Of a stretch of DNA of 64,000 bases, positions 24,401-36,105 are shown piece by piece. Source of the stretch: Effrenium voratum (taxonomy: Eukaryota; Sar; Dinophyceae; Suessiales; Symbiodiniaceae); the NCBI GenBank assembly GCA_963377175.1, contig CAUJNA010002968.1, positions 393,501-457,500 of the forward strand, read 5' to 3'. The position numbers were made by a program, and so were the translations under genes. Positions within the stretch are counted from its first letter, which is position 1. Each line of letters begins with the position of its first letter. The notes under the pieces are model-generated. The model was not told where the DNA came from and did no database searches. It saw only the letters and a program-made list of their open reading frames with translations.

Positions 24401-26560
24401 GTAAAGTAACTCTGGAAAAGTTTGTATGAGAAGGTGGCAGGTGACGTAAATATCGAAAAGTTGGCATGAGACGATGGCAGGTGAAGTGATTCTTGAAAAG
24501 TTGGCACGGGAAGTTGGTAGATGACTTAGTTATTGAAAAGTTGACGCGGGAAGCCGGTAGGTGACTTAATTCTCGAGAAGTTGCCAAGAGAATTTGGCAG
24601 GTGACGTTACCCCCGCAAAGTTGGAAGGCGAAGTTGGCAAGTGAAGTAGTTCTCTAAAAGTTGGCAGGCGAAGTTGGCAGGTAAAGTAACTCTGGAAAAG
24701 TTTGTATGAGAAGGTGGCAGGTGAAGTAAATCTCGAAAAGTTGGCATGAGACGATGGCAGGTGAAGAAGTTCTTGAAAAGTTGGCACGGGAAGTTGGCAG
24801 GTGGAGTAGCTCTCGAAAAGTTGGCGCGGGAAGTTGGTAAGTGACTTAATTCTCGAGAAGTTGCCAAGAGAATTTGGCAGGTGACGTTACCCCCGCAAAG
24901 TTGGAAGGCGAAGTTGGCAAGTGAAGTAGTTCTCTAAAAGTTGGCAGGCGAAGTTGCCAGGTAAAGTAACTCTGGAAAAGTTTGTATGAGAAGGTGGCAG
25001 GTGAAGTAAATCTCGAAAAGTTGGCATGAGACGATGGCAGGTGAAGAAGTTCTTGAAAAGTTGGCACGGGAAGTTGGCAGGTGGAGTAGCTCTCGAAAAG
25101 TTGGCGCGGGAAGTTGGTAAGTGACTTAATTCTCGAGAAGTTGCCAAGAGCCAAGAGAACTTGGCAGGTGAAGTTACCCCCGCAAAGTTGGCAGGCGAAG
25201 TTTGCAAGAGAAGTAGTTCTCGAAAAGTTGGCAGGCGAAGTTGGCAGGTAAAGTAACTCTGGAAAAGTTTGTATGAGAAGGTGGCAGGTGAAGTAATTAT
25301 CGAAAAGTTGGCATGAGACGCTGGCAGGTCAAGAAATTCTTGAAAAGTTGGCACGAGAAGTTGGCAGGTGAAGTAGCTCTCGAAAAGTTGGCGCGGGAAG
25401 TTGGTAGGTGACTTAATTCTCGAGAAGTTGCCAAGAGAACTTGGCAGGTGAAGTGACTCCCGCAAAGTTGGCAGGCGAAGTTTGCAAGAGAAGTAGTTCT
25501 CGAAAAGTTGGCAGGCGAAGTTGGCAGGTAAAGTAACTCTGGAAAAGTTTGTATGAGAAGTTGGCAGGTGAGGTAATTATCGAAAAGCTGGCATGAGACG
25601 ATGGCAGGTGAAAGAAATCTCGAAAAGTTGGCATGAGACGATGGCAGGTGAAGAAGTTCTTGAAAAGTTGGCACGGGAAGTTGGCAGGTGGAGTAGCTCT
25701 CGAAAAGTTGGCGCGGGAAGTTGGTAAGTGACTTAATTCTCGAGAAGTTGCCAAGATAATTTGGCAGGTGAAGTTTCCCCCGCAAAGTTGGCAGGCGAAG
25801 GTTGCAAGAGAAGTAGTTCTCGAACAGTTGGCAGGCGAAGTTGGCAGGTAAAGTAACTCTGGAAAAGTTTGTATGAGAAGGTGGCAGGTGAAGTAAATCT
25901 CGAAAAGTTGGCATGAGACGATGGCAGGTGAAGAAGTTCTTGAAAAGTTGGCACGGGAAGTTGGCAGGTGGAGTAGCTCTCGAAAAGTTGGCGCGGGAAG
26001 TTGGTAAGTGACTTAATTCTCGAGAAGTTGCCAAGAGCCAAGAGAACTTGGCAGGTGAAGTTACCCCCGCAAAGTTGGCAGGCGAAGTTTGCAAGAGAAG
26101 TAGTTCTCGAAAAGTTGGCAGGCGAAGTTGGCAGGTAAAGTAACTCTGGAAAAGTTTGTATGAGAAGGTGGCAGGTGAAGTAATTATCGAAAAGTTGGCA
26201 TGAGACGCTGGCAGGTCAAGAAATTCTTGAAAAGTTGGCACGAGAAGTTGGCAAGTGAAGTAGCTCTCGAAAAGTTGGCGCGGGAAGTTGGTAGGTGACT
26301 TAATTCTCGAGAAGTTGCCAAGAGAACTTGGCAGGTGAAGTTACTCCCGCAAAGTTGGCAGGCGAAGTTTGCAAGAGAAGTAGTTGTCGAAAAGTTGGCA
26401 GGCGAAGTTGGCAGGTAAAGTAACTCTGGAAAAGTTTGTATGAGAAGTTGGCAGGTGAGGTAATTATCGAAAAGCTGGCATGAGACGATGGCAGGTGAAG
26501 TAATTCTTGAAAAGTTGGCACGAGAAGTTGGCAGGTAAAGTAGCCCTCGAAAAGGTCACT
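21405..26560 (+). repeat. 40-bp satellite array with higher-order units of about 280 bp
   Basis: The basic monomer is about 40 bp and contains AAAAGTTGGCA, GAAGTTGGCAGGTGAAGTA and TCTCG. A diagnostic variant, AAAAGTTTGTATGAG, recurs at 21971, 22251, 22479, 22748, 23016, 23296, 23564, 23833, 23953, 24153, 24421, 24701, 24981, 25268, 25548, 25868, 26155 and 26435. Most spacings are 268-287 bp, i.e. seven monomers; exceptions of 120, 200 and 320 bp are 3, 5 and 8 monomers. Minus-strand frames of up to 314 codons run through it only because the monomer lacks stop codons; the encoded protein repeats every 40 residues. Confidence 0.9.
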
Positions 26561-26564
26561 ATAG

Positions 26565-27480
26565 CTTTTTCCCTTTCCGGCCAGCCGGTCACGACCACGG
26601 CCACTCCTGCGCCTGGGGGGACGACGGCCAGCGCCCCCCTCCTTGAGATTCCACAGATCTTCGCACAAAAAGCGGTCCATAGTAAAATAGTCAGGGATGA
26701 CAATTTTTTACAAGTTACAGCGCTATCGACAAAAGAAAATACAGACACAGATATTCCGCCAACATTGCTCGGCGTGTCGGCTACCCAAGGCAGGACCACG
26801 CTGTTGGGGCAATTCGTCTTGTTGAAAATGAGTTGTCAAGGCATTTTAGGCGCCTCTCGAATTTCGCGCTTGCGGGAGTCTGTGGAATTTCAGAGCCGCA
26901 TTTCACGGAATCCTGGTTTCGTGGTGCTTTCACGGCCAAAGTAAACCCTGAAAGAACTCCACGCAGTCTGTCAGCCGGTGGCCAATTCAGACATGCAAGG
27001 GCCTGCGCGCATGTCCCGGACACGCGCCAAACGATTTTTAAAGGTGTCGCGCCACTGTTCCGCGTTCCAGAACGATGTTCTTGCTCGCAAGCCGCGGGAT
27101 TACCTGCAGTCAATGGAGCCACGCCCCTCCACTAAATCACGGAAAAGAAGCCAAACATAAAGAAAGCTGGCATGTTCTGGAAATCAATTTCCACTCCTTG
27201 GGGATGCCCACAAACACCCCCGCCCCCCACCGCCCCCATACGTTTTCATCAGTGGCTTGCAGCGGTCGTCCCAGGCGCGCTTCACAAATTGCCGGCGGCA
27301 AGTAAGTTTGCGTGACTCTTGCGTCTCAAGCTCGGAGGTTTCAGGGGCCATCTCTGGGATTGTGGTTGGCCGATTTTGGGCGTGAACTTGCGAAATTTCA
27401 GGACTGGTTCTGTTTTTCGGCTGTTGTTCTTGTTTTGCTCCCGAAAGCATTGCGAAGGAACTTCCGGTAAAATCGCCAGC
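26565..27480. other. Unrecognised spacer
   Basis: No recognisable coding motif. Two segments (about 26890-26940 and 27340-27400) share TTTCGTGG/TTTCAGG and CGGCC words with 29900-29990, suggesting a diverged dispersed repeat. Confidence 0.35.
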
Positions 27481-27484
27481 CTTA

Positions 27485-27795
27485 TCACACGGCTAAACTT
27501 GCACGAGCCAACTTGCACCAGCCTTATCGCACAGCAAAACTCACACGAGCCAACTTACACGAGCCAACTTACTCGAGCCAACTTGCACGAGCCAATTTGC
27601 TCCAGCCAACTTGCACAGCCAACTTACACGAGCCAACTTGCTCGAGCCAACTTGCACAAGACAACTTACACGAGCCAACTTGCACGAGCCAACTTGCATG
27701 AGTCAACTTGCACGAGCCAACTTACACGAGCCAACTTGCACGAGAACAACTTGCGCGAGATATCACACAGCCAAACTTGCACGAGACATTTGGAC
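27485..27795 (+). repeat. 14-bp minisatellite (ACTTGCACGAGCCA)
   Basis: About 20 units of ACTT(G/A)CACGAGCCA with point changes (CTCGAGCC, CATGAGTC). The plus-strand frames across it give an Asn-Leu-His-Glu-Pro-Thr pattern and are not taken as genes. Confidence 0.9.
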
Positions 27796-27839
27796 ATGAA
27801 AGCGCGGTGGGGCCGAACCCGCACTGTGAAAATGACACC

Positions 27840-28195
27840 CTTTGCGGGGATTGGCGCGGTCGATGTCCAAAAACTGGAGACTTTTTACGATTTCTCATCT
27901 GCGCGCGCGACCCTCTGCGGGGATTGGCGTGGTCGATGTGCAAAAACTGGAGCTTTTTACGATTTCTGCGGTGCGCGCGCGACCGGCGTTGTCGATGTCC
28001 CAAAACTGTGGACTTGTTTTACGATTTCGGCGCGCGCGCGGATTGGCGCGGTCGATGTCCAAAAAATGTGGACTTGTTTTACGATTTCTGACTTGCCCGC
28101 GCGACCCTCTGCAGGGTCGATGTGCAAAAGCTGAGGACTTCTTACGATTTCTGACTTGCCCGCGCGACCCTCTGCGAGGATTGGCGTGGTGGATC
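27840..28195 (+). repeat. Minisatellite with 55-72-bp units
   Basis: Six units are marked by GATTGGCG(C/T)GGTCGATGT(C/G)CAAAA at about 27850, 27921, 27985, 28040, 28110 and 28178, each followed by TTTACGATTTCT and a GCGCGCGCGACC or CCCGCGCGACC stretch. Unit length varies. Confidence 0.8.
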
Positions 28196-28449
28196 GCACG
28201 AAATGCTAGTAAAATGCTAGCTTTTCAAGTCGGAACGCGGGCGTGCGAGTTTGTCTCGTGGTTCCGCGCCTGCTCTTGGCAGTGACCGGTCCCGGGCTCG
28301 AATCCTGCTTGGTCTCCACAGCCTTTAAGTTAGAAAGTCAGCAGCGCGAAAGTGGCTCGCAAAGGGGTGCATTCGTAGCTCCGGCTCAAATCGAAAGGTT
28401 GCCATGTTGCGGTCAACGCTGCGCGCAGAGAACTTGCTAATAGAAATTT

Positions 28450-28600
28450 GTCCTGAGCTTGCGCAGCATACTGTTGCGTAGCGCTTGCGCATCGCAACTT
28501 GCTTAGAGCACTTGCGCCCGCAGAGCAACTTGCGCTGAACACTTGGGCCGGCACTTGCGCAGAGCAACACTTGTGTAGAGCTCACAACACCGAAGCTTAT
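28450..28600 (+). repeat. CACTTGCGCAGAGCAA minisatellite
   Basis: Irregular units of about 20-25 bp built from ACTTGCGC, AGAGCAAC and AGCACTTG. Confidence 0.6.
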
Positions 28601-28740
28601 CAGTCACAGAAGTGCGAAAGTTGCAGATATCCGCGGTAGCACACACGCACGCACGTGCGCAAGTGTGAAACACGCACACATGTCGGCGGTATTTGCTTTG
28701 ATTTGCCGTGGCAAGAGTTGAGGCATGCGGGCAGCTGGGT
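28579..28740 (+). repeat. Duplicated module next to AC arrays, copy 1
   Basis: Starts AGCTCACAACACCGAAGC and includes TATCAGTCACAGAAG, GCAGATATCC, ACATGTCGGC and GCCGTGGCAAGAGTTGAG. The same order recurs from 28961. Copy 1 leads into the AC/ACGC array at 28745-28945. Confidence 0.85.
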
Positions 28741-28744
28741 GTTG

Positions 28745-28945
28745 CACGCAAAACGCACACACGCACACACACACGCACACACACACACGCACACGAACAC
28801 ACACACACACACATACGCGCGCACACACACACACCCACACAACCACACACGCGCGCGCACGCACGCACGCACGCACTCGCGCACGCACGCACGCGAACAC
28901 ACACGAAGGCACGCACGCAAGCACGCACGCACGCAACAGCAACCG
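28745..28945 (+). repeat. AC/ACGC microsatellite
   Basis: (AC)n with CGCAC, CCACAC and ACGC variants. Frames are His/Thr or Val/Cys repeats. Confidence 0.9.
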
Positions 28946-28960
28946 CGCGCAAGCGCACAG

Positions 28961-29150
28961 AGCTCGCAGCACCGAAGCTTATCAGTCACAGAAGGGCAAG
29001 ATTTGCAGATATCCACGGTAGCACGCGCGCACGCACGTGCGCAATTGTGACAGACACACACACATGTCGGCTTTATTTGCTTTGACCTGCCGTGGCAAGA
29101 GTTGAGCCGTGGCAAGAGTTGAGACATGCGGCAGCTGGGTGTTGCATGCA
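28961..29150 (+). repeat. Duplicated module next to AC arrays, copy 2
   Basis: About 80-90% similar by eye to 28579-28740, with an internal tandem duplication of GCCGTGGCAAGAGTTGAG. It leads into the longer array at 29155-29690. A short third piece (ACATGTCGG-like, CATGTCGGCTTGATTTGC) is at about 29728. Confidence 0.85.
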
Positions 29151-29154
29151 AAAA

Positions 29155-29690
<536 letters not shown>

Positions 29691-29699
29691 ACAGCAACC

Positions 29700-30425
29700 C
29701 TTAAGCAACCGCTCCACTGGCATCCCCGCATGTCGGCTTGATTTGCGTGTCTTTGTTCACTTTCCATTCTGCTTTCGGTCCACCCGTGGTTCTAGATTTT
29801 TCTGGGGCGCATGAACTTGCGTGAAAAAGACTTTAAACTACGGTGTTCTGGCGTGAACTTGCGTAAACTTTCGTTAACCTTGGAATTCGCATTTTCATTC
29901 GTTCAAAAAACGTTTTGCGGCCAGCTGCGGGGGTTTCGCGGCCGATTCACGGACATTTGCGGAATTGCGCGGCCATTTCTGGCTCGCGCCCTGGTTTCAG
30001 AAAAGGGTCGTACGCATGTCCAAGTTAACCCTTTAAAGCCCTCCACTCCTACGTTTGTTCGACCCGAATTCGCGCACATGCTTCGACTGAGGGGTTTGGA
30101 GTTGAAATCTCGTGAATTAAACATTAAACTCCAGATGGCGGAGCCTTGAAAACCCCAAACGGCCGCGAAACCCTTTTTTTCACATTCGAGAGCTGAATGG
30201 TTGCCGAATCGTGATCAAGTGTGTCCAGGAATTTGTAGCAATCTCTTATATTGAGCTGTGCCTTTTCGCAGAGTGAGAGTGGACGGCGCTATTAGGAAAA
30301 GCGCCGACGGTCTGAGCGCTATCCAAAAATGCGAGAGTTGATGGCTTTAGGCTTTAGCGTGAATAATCAATCAATCTAAAAGCGGAGCTGGATGATTATT
30401 GGCTAACGATATCTGAACATTCATC
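29700..30425. other. Unrecognised spacer
   Basis: One plus-strand frame (29811-30149, 112 codons) is Leu- and Arg-rich without recognisable motifs. Nothing else is seen. Confidence 0.4.
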
Positions 30426-30429
30426 ACAA

Positions 30430-32840
30430 CTAGGTAAGTATTTGCCGACACTCGTCCGTCTCTCTGCCTGTATGTGTATGCATGTGTGTACTGTCATGTA
30501 TGTGTGTATGTATGTACGTATGTGTATCTGTGTGTCTGTATGTACTCTATGTAGTGTATGTGTAGATATTTGCCAATACCAAGGTTTTCCTGCTTAAACA
30601 CGTATCTGTTGCAGGTTTCTGGTATAGAAAGTTACTTTGAAGAAGCCTGGGGCAAATAATATGTATGTATGTGTGTGTGTATGTGTGTATGCCTGTGTAA
30701 ATGTTTATATGCATGTATGTGTCTATGTATGTATGTGTGTCAATGTTTTATATGCATGCATGTGTCTAAGTATGTACGCATATGTGTGTCTGTGTGTCTG
30801 CAATGTGAAGTAGCGTAGGAAATGAAGGTAGTGCAAGGTAATGTAATGTGATGTGTGTGACGTGGGTAATGCATGTATGTGTATGTGTGTGTAACGCATG
30901 AAATTTACAGATGCGTTGTCTTGTAGTGCATTGTGTTGTAGCAATGTAATGCGGCGCGACGCGCTGTAGCGCAAGGCAATGTAATAAAACGTGATGTAAC
31001 ATAATGCGTTCGTTGTGTATCGATTAAGCTATGTTATGCTGTGTATGTGTGTGCAATGTGTGTCATGTGTGACATGCGCGCAATGTCTGCAATGCATTGC
31101 GATGCAATGTCATGTGTGTGTGGCTGTTTGTGTAAGTATGTATTGTAATGTAATGTGCTGCGCTGTGCTGCGAAGAAGTGTGATATTACATAACACGATG
31201 GCATGTATGTATCCCTGTGTATGTATGTAACAACATTAATGTAACGTAATGTGCTACAACATAACAATGTAATGTCTGTATGTAACGAAATGTATGTAAT
31301 GTAACGTAACGTAACGCGATGTAATGAGTGTACTCAAGTAATGTTTGTATGTGATGCAATGCGTGTACGTATTTAAGTATACACGCATAAATGTTTGTAT
31401 TGATGTAAGCATGTAAATATGTAATGTGTGTAATACATGTAGGTATGATTTGCATGTAGCGCATGTGTGTATTGTGTGTAGGTTAGTATGTGTGCAAGTA
31501 TGTATGCAATGTGACGTGATGTAGTGTGATGAACGGCAATGTAATGTGCGTATGTATGTGTGTAATGTACGTATGTATGTCTGTCTGTATGTATGTAGGT
31601 ATTGATGTATATATGTGTGTGATGTATTTTTATGGAGGTTTTGCATGTGTGTGTGAAATGTATGTATTGTGCTGTAGTGTTATGCAATGCAATGTATGTG
31701 CGTATGAATTTATGTTATCTTATGCTGTGCTGTGTTAGGCAAGTCATGTAACGCGGTGTCACGTTATGTGTGTTTGGTATGTAACTTCATGTGTGCAAGG
31801 TAATGTAATGCAATGTATGAATGTGTGTACGTCTGTATGTGTGGCATTTAAGTAATGTGATGTAACGTAATGTAACGTAATGTGCAGTGTTATGTGTGTT
31901 GGTATGTCATGTGTGTATGTATGTATGTATTTCATGCATGTGTGTGCGCATGAATGTAGGTATGAATGAATGTACATATGTGTGTAATGTATGTGATGTA
32001 TGTGATGTGTAATGTATGTGATGTGTGTAAGTGTGCGATGTAAATGTGGTGTGATGCAATGTAAGGCAACGCAATACAACGCAATGTGTGCGATGTTATG
32101 TAATGTATGTATGTATGCGTGTGTGTAAGAATGTAAAAGTGCTATGTGATGCGATGTTATGTAATGCATGCACGCATGTAGTGTGTGTGTGTGTGAGTAA
32201 TTCATGTACGTATTGCGCAGTGTCGTGGCGCAATATGCAATGTATTGTACTAAAATGTGAAAGTGCGTTACATAATGTAACGTATGTATGTGTATGTGTG
32301 CAATGACATGCGTTGTAACGTAATGTAACATAACATTGTGTGTGTGTCTCTGTATGTGCGTAGTGAAATGTAATGTGAAGTCATGCGGTGTAACGTAACG
32401 TAACGCAGTGTGATGTCATGTATTAATGTAAAGTACTGTGATGTAATCTAATGTAATGTGTGCGCAGATGCATATGCATATGTAGCTGTATATGTGTATT
32501 TGTATGTACGCACGCTGTTCAAAAGCAAGCCTTATTTTTTAAGCTTTGATTGAAGTATTGGTTCAGCGGTGGCTGGAGCCAATGTTTTAGCTTCATGCAC
32601 GCGTGCGTTCGTGCGTTCGTGCGCGTGCCCGTGCGACTGTACTTGTGCGCGCAAGCCTGCGTGAGCGCGCGTGCAGGGAATGCGGCAAGTGTTGCGTTTT
32701 CGCTTGGGTAGCGGCCACCCCCACACATGAACCTCGTGAAACTACCCAACCACATGCACTCACGCCTGGCTACCCGGCCACCCTGACACAGCCACCCGGC
32801 CACGGCCACTCGCGCGGCCCGGCCCCGGCCACGGCCACAC
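30430..32840 (-). repeat. Composite dispersed repeat, copy B (inverted)
   Basis: On the plus strand it runs from a TGTATG/ATGTAATG array (about 30430-32510), through GGTTCAGCGGTGGCTGGAGCC (about 32560) and GTTTTAGCTTCATGCACG, TGCGACTGTACTTG, and CATGAACCTCGTGAAAC (about 32726), to a GGCCACGGCCAC array ending near 32835. This is the reverse complement of the order and words in copy A (9766-13090), with moderate divergence. The array here is about 2.1 kb and is less regular than in copy A. Confidence 0.7.
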
Positions 32841-32857
32841 ACAAAACAAGAAGTCCG

Positions 32858-32892
32858 CGAAAGTTGGCATGAGAAGGTGGCAGGCTTTTAGA
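32858..32892 (+). repeat. Isolated unit of the 40-bp satellite
   Basis: CGAAAGTTGGCATGAGAAGG followed by TGGCAGGC matches the monomer of the 21.4-26.6 kb array (AAAAGTTGGCATGAGA and GAAGGTGGCAGGTG). It sits about 20 bp beyond the GGCCAC end of composite repeat copy B. Confidence 0.65.
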
Positions 32893-33248
32893 AGAAGGCG
32901 CTTTGCGTGCTACTCGTGTACTTAGAACTCGCTGTTCTCGAGCCGGACCTGGGGGAGTACACTTCGCGTGCTATTTGTGCGCTCACAAGTCACGATGTTG
33001 TGTCGCCGAATACTCTTCGCGCACTTCTTTGTGCTTAAAAGTTGCTATTTCGGCGGGCTCGCGAACCCTGAGGCACGGATCCCAAGATTCGGCCGAGGTC
33101 TTTGGCGGGCTGCTGTGTTTTTCGACCTACCCTGAATTGGTGGTTTGGAGTGGTTGAGGGTTACCCGAAATGGGTTGCTTTGGAGTGGTTGGCATGGGAA
33201 CGCACTCCGTGTATAACTTTTGCCTGGGTGTCGTCTGACTGGGGCGGC

Positions 33249-33640
33249 GCTCAGGTGGAGATTCGCGGTGGGCCTCTTGCGTGATGGCATCGGCAGATGT
33301 TCAGCGCGGCCAGGCTCTGGCGCGGACTCCTCCGTGGTCTCATGCGCTTGTCGGCCTCAAGTACTGCGTATCTAACCACTTTCCAAGATGACACTTGTGC
33401 GATGTACTACAGTCCCGGCCATGCGCCGCTTGCACTCGTGACCATTAGCGAATGATGTCAGGTTGCGGGGTAGCCTGGGCGTCGTCGGAGGTTCACGGTG
33501 GGCCTCCTGCGTGGTGGCATCGGCAGATGTTCAGCGCGGCCAAACTGGGCTTTCTCTTCCTGGCCGGGGCTCCTCCGTGGTCTCATGCGCTTGTCGGCCT
33601 CAAGTTCGGATTCTCACACTTTCCAAGTTGACACCTCGAC
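33249..33640 (+). repeat. Direct duplication, 230-bp period
   Basis: GGTGGGCCTC starts at 33267 and 33497. Each copy continues with GTGATGGCATCGGCAGATGT or a close variant, TTCAGCGCGGCCA, CTCCTCCGTGGTCTCATGCG, CTTGTCGGCCTCAAGT and ACTTTCCAAG(A/T)TGACAC. Part of it (about 33570-33615) recalls a tRNA A box, but no cloverleaf forms. Confidence 0.8.
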
Positions 33641-33714
33641 TTGCAAGCCTTGTGAAGTTCATTCGTTGTTCGCTCGTTAGGAAGCAGCGGCACACGCTTT
33701 GGCACTTCGGTGCG

Positions 33715-33895
33715 GTGCGCCCCATTTGGCTACAACACGTTTCGCAGTGCTGGGTGCGCTTACCATGTGGCTGGCGTGTGTGCGGTGCTGAGCGGGCGCG
33801 CGTGAGCGGGTGTGCATGTGGGCGGTCTCGCTTACCAATTTGGCTGGAGTGTGTGCAGTGCTGAGACATTGCACGTGAGCAGGTGTGGTTTTCTG
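33715..33895 (+). repeat. 72-bp tandem repeat shared with 62.9 kb
   Basis: CGCTTACCA, (T)TGGCTGG(C/A)GTGTGTGC(G/A)GTGCTGAG and GTGAGC(G/A)GG recur at 33757 and 33829, with a partial earlier copy near 33718. Related units occur at 62945-63100. Confidence 0.7.
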
Positions 33896-33899
33896 AGAA

Positions 33900-35960
33900 G
33901 TGAAGCTGCTAGGCTTTACCAAAAAACGCTGAAACACACAGCCTCAAAAAACATGTTCTCTGACAGGTTCCTTGCGGTTCTGCACAGGTAGTGTCTCTAA
34001 AGTAAGTACTGGAAATTTGAGAGCTTGTCTTGGCAATATTAGACAAACTTAGTCTTGGCAAGAATACAGTGAGCACTAGCCCAAGTCCTGCCCTGTCCTC
34101 CAGGGTTTCACTACAGAGATTTCAGATAACTTTAAAGAGGGCTCAACATTGCTGAGTCTGTTCACAAGTTGGAATCCCAGAACAACTGTTCTGGGCCCCC
34201 GGCTTGTATGTGGTCATCTTGTTGCGCTTGTCCGCCCACCAAGCAATCGGACCTCAAACAACAAACCGCTGCCTTCCCCGCTTCCTACAGTGAGATTCAA
34301 GGCAGGGTGCCGGGCGCCCTTCATCAATAGGCCACGTGGAGGCACCGTTTTATTGCAACCTGGCCTTCATTTTCTTTGGTCCCCCTTCCCTGAAGCGCAG
34401 TTGGAAGTATGCTGTGATTGAAATTCAGCAGTGCCCCCCTAAACAACCTACTTGTTGGTGAAGAAAAACCGAATGTTTGGGGGCCGATGTTCGGTTCAAA
34501 ACGCGTGCTCGCGCAAGCTGCGTTAGCCCTCCAAGGCCCTGGCGCTCCGCGCCCCACATCCTCCGGAGAAACGGAGGAGAGGGTTGCGAATGGAGAGGGA
34601 AATGCCCAGGAGGAAAGCACTCTCTCATTAGCTGGATCCCCGGTTTTGACGCACACCCGCATCAAGTGGTTGGAGCCTTGAGGTTTGGAGCCCATGTTTG
34701 CGGGTGCTAAAATCGCAGGCTCCTGAGGCTTCTCCCAGAGACAAGCAAAATTACTCAAGTTCGACCAGGGCATCCCCATATGATATGTTTCCCATCCAAG
34801 AAGCACAGTGGGACTCAGTCTATTTGTGATAAGGGCAGCGGGCACATGAATATGCCTTGTGTGCGAAAATTCTGCGACACGTCCTCAAACGCTACATTGG
34901 GTGCGCCAGTCACATGGCTTTTTCGCCTCCACTTGTTCGTCTCAAAACGAAGGCTATCCCTTCAGGGGTTTGCCTCAAAAATCTCATCCTTGACAAGAAA
35001 TCAAATTTAGAAATGCTAGTTGGCACACCCGTGAAATGTTGTCCAGGCAGGGGGCATATGTATACATCCAGTTTCGACGCCCATGTTTGGATGGCGCGCG
35101 TTCACAGCAACCACCCCTCCCTCAATCCCTGTGTTCTTGGAGATTTTGAAAACACCTTGGAAAGGGGGCTAGTTCAGGTCTGGGCAAGCTGTGCCTTAAA
35201 TATCAGGGACCCTTTGCAAAGTCAAGCCGAAGGTTGTTCAAACATAGCGGTTCAAGTCTTCAACAAAGTTTGAATCGCCCAGCCAAGCGCCGACTACGCC
35301 AACTGGGCGCCAAATAGTGCAACTGAAAGAATTAAACAATTACCAACTTTGCTTGGGCAAGATTTTGCAATACGCGCTGTTTAGCGCAGCAAAAGGGGTC
35401 AATCATTTTGAAAGACTGCAAGCGCGGATGCGGAGCCCGAGCCCCTTGCTCCCTGAAACGAAGGAAGATGTCCTCAGCTTGGCACAACCAGCTGACATTT
35501 CTCATGTCAAAGGAAACCCTGCTGGCAGCTTGGGCCACCAAAGTGTGTTGAACGTGTCGAAGCACCGGTGGAACAATGCAATGCGATGGTTTGGATTGGT
35601 GGCCTGAGAATACCAAGCCGAGCCACCCGGAAACTACAAACTCAAACTGTGAAGCTGAATGTTGGCAAAGGAGCCCGGTTTTTGGCAACAAAAACGGCAA
35701 GGTTGAAACAGCAAGTTTATCACCTAGGAACTGGAACCCACTCCTGCCATGGCTTTCCCACCGACAACCTAGGCACCCGGCCCCGAAATGTCAAGGTTTT
35801 TCAGAATGTGCGGTATTTTCTGCATGTTTGTTGGCTTTGGGGCAAGTGGCAAGAAAGCGGCACATGTCGATGCTTCAGGCTCCAAACTTTCCAGCAAATC
35901 TTGAACCCACGACTCCAGGTTTCGAACTACCCTGGTCAGAACATGCCACAAAAACAGGCT
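33900..35960. other. Unrecognised region
   Basis: Open frames of up to 173 codons (34845-34324, minus) exist on both strands, but none shows recognisable motifs. The region could hold introns or exons of an unidentified gene. Confidence 0.3.
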
Positions 35961-35961
35961 G

Positions 35962-36105
35962 ACCAAACCGTTTAAACCAGAAGAACGGTTTAAGCCTGTT
36001 AAACCAGTTTTGAGGAAATGTTTGAACCGTTTCTCAGAGGAAAGGTCCGGGTTCAAAACTTTTTTAACGGCTTAAGCCGTTTGAACCGTTTAAACCGTTT
36101 TGAAC
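35962..36105. repeat. Cluster of palindromic AAACCGTTTAAACC motifs
   Basis: At least seven copies or half-copies of AAACCGTTT, GGTTTAAGCC, GTTTGAACCG and GGCTTAAGCC occur within 140 bp. Several are perfect palindromes such as GGCTTAAGCC and GGTTTAAACC-like inverted units. A run of 14 G follows at about 36126-36139. Confidence 0.7.

Noticed and set aside
21405..26560. CRISPR-like array
   Set aside because: Monomers are tandem without unique spacers, vary gradually, and the window is eukaryotic.
21324..26680. Minus-strand frames of up to 314 codons as a repeat-protein gene
   Set aside because: They start and stop wherever the 40-bp satellite changes phase, and all three frames are open, so coding is not supported.
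27319..28285. A 271-codon plus frame as a gene
   Set aside because: It runs through the 14-bp and 55-72-bp minisatellites and reflects their periodicity.
28285..28320. tRNA B-box-like GGGCTCGAATCCTGC
   Set aside because: The T-arm stem does not pair and no A box, anticodon arm or acceptor stem could be drawn.
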